Source: Salvelinus alpinus
Lineage: Eukaryota > Chordata > Actinopteri > Salmoniformes > Salmonidae
Length of the DNA: 64,000 nucleotides
Direction of reading: 5' to 3'
Assembly (NCBI RefSeq): GCF_045679555.1
Contig: NC_092087.1
Span: forward strand, 79,725,305 to 79,789,304
The notes under the pieces were generated by a model. The model did not search any database. It saw only the letters and a list, made by a program, of their open reading frames with translations, and was not told the origin of the DNA. Position numbers and translations under genes: made by a program. This document shows positions 58,029 to 64,000 of this stretch, in pieces. Each line of letters starts with the position of its first letter. Positions within the stretch are counted from its first letter, which is position 1.

Positions 58029-58836
58029 TAAAACCTCTGGGATATGTGGGACGCTAGCATCCCGCATGGCCATCATCCAGTGAAAATGCAGAGTGCCAAA
58101 TTCAAATAAATTGCTATAAAAATTTTACTTTCATGAAATCACACATGCAATACACCAAATTAAAGCTACACTTGTTGTGAATCCAGACAACGTGTCAGAT
58201 TTCAAAAAGGCTTTACGACGAAAGCACACCAAACGATTATGTTAGGTCAGTACATAGCCACAGAAAAACAAAGCCATTTTCCAGCCAAAGCGAGGAGTCA
58301 CAAAAAGCAGAAAGAGATAAAATGAATCACTAACCTTTGATGATCTTCATCAAATGACACTCATAGGACATCATGTTACACAATACATTTATGTTCTGTT
58401 CGATAACGTGCATATTTATATTCACAAATCTCGGTTTACATTGGCGCCATGTTCAGAAATGCCTCCAAAATATCCGGAGAAATTGCAGAGAGCCACGTCA
58501 AATAACAGAAATACTCATCATAAAACTTTGATGAAAGATAAATGTTTACATATAATTAAAGATAAATTTGTTCTTAATGCAACAGATATACGAAATTACA
58601 ACATAAATAATCCCTTACCTTTGATCATCTTCATCAGAATGCACTCCCAGGAATCCTAGTTCCACAATAAATCGTTGTTTTGTTCGATAATGTCCATTAC
58701 TTATGTCTAAGTAGCTACTTTTGCTAGCATGTTTAGTGCACATGTCCAAACGCTCGCGCAGATGCAGGCAAACTCGGACGAAAACTTCAAAAAGTTATAT
58801 AACAGGTCAAATAAACTGGTCAAACTAAGTAGAGAA
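58029..58836. mobile_element. TTAA-type repeat, truncated
   Basis: Starts in the LINE at TTAAAACCTCTGGGATATGT and runs through text of the same family as 55,154-56,885 in the opposite orientation. It ends abruptly at about 58,836, where gene-E intron text begins (GGTTAGTACAAAGGACTTCC). Confidence 0.65.
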
Positions 58837-58876
58837 GGTTAGTACAAAGGACTTCCAATTCAGAGAGCAAAGTTAA

Positions 58877-60695
58877 AACCTCTACCACTTCTCTCGCCCG
58901 GATCCTCCTCATCAAAAAAGCTGACTAGCATAGCCTAGCCTAACGGGACAGGGATATCATATAATATAATTTTCATGAAATCACAAGTCCAATACAGCAA
59001 ATGAAAGATAAACATCTTGTGAATCCAGCCATCATTTCCGATTTTTAAAATGTTTTACAGCGAAAACACAAAATGTATTTCTATTAGCTAACCACAATAG
59101 CCAAAGACTCAACCGCATATTTTCACCATGTTTCTACCGCATAGGTAGCTATCACAAAACCGACCAAATAGAGATATAATTAGTCACTAACCAAGAAACA
59201 ACTTCATCAGATGACAGTCTTATAACATGTTATACAATACATTTATGTTTTGTTTGAAAAATGTGCATATTTGAGGTATAAATCATAGTTTTACATTGCA
59301 GCTACCATCACAAATAGCACCGAAGCAGCCAGAATAATTACAGAGAGCAACGTGAAATACCTAAATACTCATCATAAAACATTTATGAAAAATACATGGT
59401 GTACAGCAAATGAAAGATAAACGTCTTGTGAATCCAGCCAATATTTCCGATTTTTTAAGTGTTTTACAGCGAAAACACAATATATATTTCTATTAGCTCA
59501 CTACAGTAGCCAAACACACAACGCAATTTAATCCCCGCAAAAATAGCTTGCACAAAACCGACAAAATAGAGATAAAATTAATCACTAACCTGGAACAAAT
59601 TCATCAGATGACAGTCTTATAACATCATGTTATACAATACAATTATGTTTTGTTCGAAAATGTGCATATTTAGAGCTACAAATCCTGATTATACATTGTG
59701 AATACGTAGCATCGATTCACCAGAATCTCCCGAGATATTTTGGACACTCACCTAATCTGACCAAAGAACTCATCATAAACTTTACATAAAAATACTTGTT
59801 GTATGGCAAATGAAAGATACACTGGTTCTTAATGCAACCGCCTTGTTAGATTTTAAAAAATAACTTTACCATAACAAACAGCTTGCGTTATTGCGAGACA
59901 GCGCTCGCCAAAACGGCAGAGAATAGGAATCAACATTTTCCACAGAAATACGAAATAACATCATAAATTGTTCTTACTTTTGCTGAGCTTCCATCAGAAT
60001 CTTGTACAAGGAGTCCTTGGTCCAGAATAAATCGTTGTTTGGTTTCAGAATGTCCTTTTCTTCTGTCGAATTCACGCCACAATGCTAGCCAATGTTGATA
60101 ACGTTCCCAATTTCTCTCGACGCAAAGAACGGAAAACTCCAAAAGTCCCAATAAACGTTGAATAATCTGATAAAACTCGGTTGAAAAAAACTACTTTACG
60201 ATGTTATTATCACATGTATTAAATAAAATCAGAGCCGGAGATATTCGCCGTGTAAACCGAACGCTTATCAGAAGACAATATCGAGGTGCTTCGCTCGCCT
60301 TGGTAGAGAAAGGAAATTCCTGACCTGCCACTCCAAAAGCTCTTGTTCGACCTCAGATCGAGCTAGACACCCCATTCCAACTTCCACTGCCTGTTGACAT
60401 CTAGTGGAAGGCATATGAAGTGCATGCATATCGATAAATATAAGGCAATTGAATAGGCAGGCCCTGAAACAGAGCCTCGTTTTCAGATTTTTCACTTCCT
60501 GCATGGAAGTTCACTGCAAAATGAATTCTGTTTTACTCACAGACATAATTCAAACAGTTTTAGAAACTTCTGAGTGTTTTCTATCCAATAGTAATAATAA
60601 TATGCATATTGTATGATCTAGAAAAGAGTACGAGGCCGTTTCATTTGGGCACGATTTTTCCCAAAGTGAAAACAGCGCCCCCCTATTGACAAGAA
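58877..60695. mobile_element. TTAA-flanked piggyBac-type repeat in an intron of gene E
   Basis: TTAA at 58873-58876 and 60696-60699 bound a 1.8-kb repeat. The flanks (AGAGAGCAAAG and GAGCAGGTTAAAG) are contiguous in genes A (16,595-16,630) and C (38,576-38,605). Internal blocks of about 300-400 bases recur (CAGCAAATGAAAGATAAACA at 58,996, a variant at 59,404). No transposase. Confidence 0.75.
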
Positions 60696-60723
60696 TTAAG
60701 AGCAGGTTAAAGTGAACCATTAC

Positions 60724-61875
60724 CTTGCAGAATCCTTCACTAGTGGTGGTATATGCTTGGTGCACCAATGCCAACATAACTGTCCTTGGGAGCATTTCCA
60801 CTGTCAACAGGCATAGCCTCCCTAGGAGTGTAGCGGGTTTGGGAGAAGACAGTTCTGCCATTCTCGTAGTGCGATTTGGAACTGTAGGAATAGATTGGGA
60901 TGACACCCGACTGTTCAACGATGCTGGCCTGAGAGCGACTAGAGGCACCATCTTCAGTGCTTTTGTAGTGCTTCTGCTGAGACATTGGGGCCAGTTGCAT
61001 CTGGGGCATTTGAGCTACATGCCATAATTGCTGAGGCATGGGGTCAGTTGCTGCTGTGGCATGGCAGTGTGTTGCTTCCGCTGCTGGGACATTTGAGCTG
61101 GATTCCTCACTTGCTGGGGTATGGTGACCGGTTCGTTCTGCTGCGGTTCAGCAGCCGGTTTCTTCTGCGGTATTTGAGCTGGTTGCCACTCTTGCTGAGG
61201 CATGTCGGTCAGTTGCTTCTGCGGTAGAGGCATGGAGGCCAGTTGCTGCTGGGACATTTGAGCTGGATACCACACTTGCTGGGGTACGGTGGTCGGTTGC
61301 TCCTGCGGTAGAGGCGTGGAGGCCGGTTGCTTCTGCTGCTGGGGAAATTGAGCTGGATGCCACACTTGCTGATGCGTCTGCGGCATGGCGGTCAGTGCAG
61401 CGACTTGTTGCTTATGGACCATTCTACCTGGATACCACATCTCGTGAGGCTACTGCACCAGATGCCACACTTGCTGAAGCATGGCAGCCGGTTGCTTATG
61501 CTGCTGGGGCATTTGAGCTGTTTTCCACAGTTGTTGGGGTATGGCAGTCAGTTCCTTCTGCGGTAGATGCATAGGGGCTGGTTGCTTCTGCTCCTGGGGA
61601 AATTGATCTGGATGCCACACTTGCTGAGGTGGCTGGGGCATGGCGGTCGGTTCAATTTGCTGCTGAGGTTCAGTAGCTGGTTGTTTTTGCTGCTGAGGCA
61701 TTTGAGCTGGATGCCACGCTTGCTGGGGCATGGTGGCCTGTTGCTTCTGCGGTTGACGCATTGTGGCTGGTTGTTTCTGCTGCTGGGGCATTTGAGTTGA
61801 ATACCATGCTTGCTGCGGTATAGCTGTTGGTTGTTTCTGCAGTATAGGCATTGGGGCCAGTTGCTGCTGGGGCAA
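60724..61875 (-). pseudogene. gene E: type-1 repeat gene, 5'-truncated
   Basis: Only exon 3 is left. Its 3' part is well kept: IVEQSGVIPIYSYSSKSHYE, SQTRYTPREAMPVDSGNAP, and a GT donor at 60,723. Upstream the repeat frame is broken near 61,030 and 61,445, giving three offset open stretches. At about 61,875 the repeat text (CAGTTGCTGCTGGGGCA) runs straight into unit flank, so exons 1-2 and the promoter are gone. Exon 4 is also missing on the other side. Confidence 0.8.
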
Positions 61876-62427
61876 AAAACAAAAACACTAATGATTGGTT
61901 GACAATGGAGCCCCCACATGACAGGTGATGGCTATAGGATGAAGTTGGTGAAGAGCAATTGCAGAAACTTGGAGTTTCTGCAGCTTTTTGTAAAGTTCAT
62001 GCAGTCGACATATAGACTCACGTCGGAAATGTTTTATCCCCAGAACGCAACACACTTTGAAAGGCGGTGAACAACAAATGTCACCGACCTGACAATAGTG
62101 ATCAGCTTGAAGGTGCCCACTATCTCCATAAAATGTCTCCCTCATGTGGATGAAAAAAAACACAAGACAGCTACCCATCTCATCATCCTCTGACCGTCTA
62201 CCCTCCTTTGTGGAAGCATTTTTTCCTAATGTTGTCTCAACTTTGATTGCAGTACACATCCACAAACACAAACTCGAATGCAAATGTTTAGATACCTATA
62301 TCTCCAGCTCCATTAGTGTTTTTGTTTGACCCACGCGAACAAAAACATGACAGAAACAGGAACCAACTTGCTAAAATTAATGTGTAGCCTACAGTGCATA
62401 AATGAATGATGTGATTGAGGCTCTCTC
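61876..62427. repeat. unit flank with a foldback inversion
   Basis: 61,876-62,310 equals 42,587-43,020 in direct orientation. 62,311-62,427 equals the reverse complement of about 42,480-42,597. The text ACAAAAACACTAATG therefore occurs near 61,880 and inverted at 62,312. The third copy of a 127-codon minus frame (61,888-62,283) lies here. Confidence 0.8.
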
Positions 62428-63075
62428 TGGGTCTCGACCCCGCCCTGTGCAACTGGGTACTGGACTTCCTGACGGGCCGCCCCCAGGTGGTGAGGGTAGG
62501 TAACAACATCTCCACCCTGCTGATCCTCAACACTGGGGCCCCACAAGGGTGCGTTCTGAGCCCTCTCTTGTACTCCCTGTTCACCCACGACTGCGTGGCC
62601 AATCATCAAGCTTGCGGACGACACTACAGTGGTAGGCTTGATTACCAACAACGACGAGACGGCCTACAGGGAGGAGGTGAGGGCCCTCGGAATGTGGTGT
62701 CAGGAAAATAACCTCACACTCAACGTCAACAAAACAAAGGAGATGATTGTGGACTTCAGGAAACAGCAGAGGGAGCACCCCCCTATCCACATCGACGGGA
62801 CAGTAGTGTAGAGGGTAGTAAGTTTTAAGGTCCTCGGCGTACACATCACAGACACAGACAGTGTTGTGAAGAAGGCGCAGCAGCGCCTTTTCAACCTCAG
62901 GAGGCTGAAGAAATTCGGTTTGTCACCAAAAGCACTCACAAACTTCTACAGATGCACAATCGAGAGCATCCTTTCGGGCTGTATCACTGCCTGGTACGGC
63001 AGCTGCTCCGCCCACAACCGTAAGGCTCTCCAGAGGGTAGTGAGATCTGCACAACGCATCACCGGGGGCAAACTA
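62428..63075 (+). mobile_element. L2/Rex1-like LINE fragment
   Basis: RT text: [20 protein letters not shown] (62,449), [20 protein letters not shown] (62,536), a damaged catalytic region near 62,610, and KKFGLSPKALTNFYRCTIES (62,908). It is related to, but clearly different from, the LINE at 22,840. Small deletions disrupt the frame. It is cut at CAAACTAC (63,075) by the next element. Confidence 0.8.
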
Positions 63076-64000
63076 CATTTACATTTACATTTAAGTCATT
63101 TAGCAGACGCTCTTATCCAGAGCGACTTACAAATTGATGCATTCACCTTATGAAATCCAGTGGAACAACCACTTTACAATAGTGCATCTAACTCTTTTAA
63201 GGGGGAGGGTGGGGTTAGGAGGATTACTTTATCCTATCCTAGGTATTCCTTAAAGAGGTAGGGTTTCAGGTGTCTCCGGAAGGTGGTGATTGACTCCGCT
63301 GACCTGGCGTCGTGAGGGAGTTTGTTCCACCATTGGGGTGCCAGAGCAGCGAACAGTTTTGACTGGGCTGAGCGGGAACTGTACTTCCTCAGAGGTAGGG
63401 AGGCGAGCAGGCCAGAGGTGGATGAACGCAGTGCCCTTGTTTGGGTGTAGGGCCTGATCAGAGCCTGAAGGTACGGAGGTGCCGTTCCCCTCACAGCTCC
63501 GTAGGCAAGCACCATGGTCTTGTAGCGGATGCGAGCTTCAACTGGAAGCCAGTGGAGAGAGCGGAGGAGCGGGGTGACGTGAGAGAACTTGGGAAGGTTG
63601 AACACCAGACGGGCTGCGGCGTTCTGGATGAGTTGTAGGGGTTTAATGGCACAGGCAGAGAGCCCAGCCAACAGCGAGTTGCAGTAATCCAGACGGGAGA
63701 TGACAAGTGCCTGGATTAGGACCTGCGCCGCTTCCTGTGTGAGGCAGGGTCGTACTCTGCGAATGTTGTAGAGCATGAACCTACAGGAACGGGTCACCGC
63801 CTTGATGTGAGTTGAGAACGACAGGGTGTTGTCCAGGATCACGCCAAGGTTCTTAGCGCTCTGGGAGGAGGACACAATGGAGTTGTCAACCGTGATGGCG
63901 AGATCATGGAACGGGCAGTCCTTCCCCGGGAGGAAGAGCAGCTCCGTCTTGCCGAGGTTCAGCTTGAGGTGGTGATCCGTCATCCACACTGATATGTCTG
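63076..64000 (-). mobile_element. L2-clade LINE, 3' end, runs off the window
   Basis: The minus-strand frame 63,989 to 63,234 (251 codons, open to the window edge region) encodes the carboxy-terminal third of a LINE RT: KLNLGKTELLFLPGKD, VISRLDYCNSLLAGL, LRSLHWLPVEARIRYK and APPYLQALI. The 3' UTR ends at 63,076 with TACATT repeats. It inserted into the LINE at 62,428-63,075. The open frame suggests it is younger than the other LINEs here. Confidence 0.85.

Noticed and set aside
1-64000. tRNA, rRNA, snRNA or microRNA genes
   Set aside because: None was recognised. The only tRNA-like sequence is the head of the SINE at 56,990-57,108.

Overview
The window looks like salmonid fish nuclear DNA (Oncorhynchus/Salmo/Salvelinus type). 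The main reasons are its many Tc1-like transposons, a tRNA-derived SINE whose 3' tail matches a local LINE, TTAA-flanked piggyBac-type elements and other repeats typical of salmonid genomes. Most of the sequence is transposon or duplicated flank. Real genes are few, spliced and mostly on the minus strand. The organism call rests on repeat recognition from memory, not on a search.

Layout. (1) 1-5.3 kb: a Tc1 end, a Tc1-derived miniature element and the last five exons of erp27, a non-catalytic ER protein-disulfide-isomerase relative whose product ends in KTEL. (2) 5.3-16.3 kb: repeats, including a solo LTR, a high-copy salmonid repeat, two hAT transposase remnants and three Tc1 remnants. (3) 16.3-37.8 kb and 38.3-55.1 kb: two tandem copies of a large unit. 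Each unit holds a type-1 gene (A or C), a dead erp27 copy fused to a gene fragment, an L2-like LINE, and a type-2 gene (B or D). (4) 55.1-64 kb: a third, shattered unit with a gene fragment, truncated gene E, nested transposons, a small foldback inversion and two LINEs.

The notable system is the A-E family, which I cannot assign to a named family. All share a split signal peptide: exon 1 carries exactly 29 coding bases, exon 2 finishes a hydrophobic stretch ending IGGI(M/T)C, and exon 3 is one large repeat exon. Type-1 genes encode Pro/Gln-rich repeats of about 20 residues (core QQVWHPAQMP, KQPTA) plus a conserved C-terminal segment (SHYENGRTVFSQTRYTP). Type-2 genes contain the same ancestral 60-bp repeat DNA, but their splice-defined frame reads it in a different register and gives an Ala/Ser/Thr/Gly-rich chain with many N-A-S glycosylation sequons. 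In type-2 units the old Pro/Gln frame is closed again and again by a TAG, while the new frame stays open for over 500 codons in B. This looks like a frame-switched paralogue with a wholly different predicted protein.

Genes B and C have exon lengths that sum to whole reading frames and look intact. A is intact but frameshifted near its C-terminus. D is frameshifted near the start of exon 3. E and three smaller fragments are pseudogenes. Biological role is unknown; a secreted, repeat-rich structural or mucin-like product is the most that the sequence supports.
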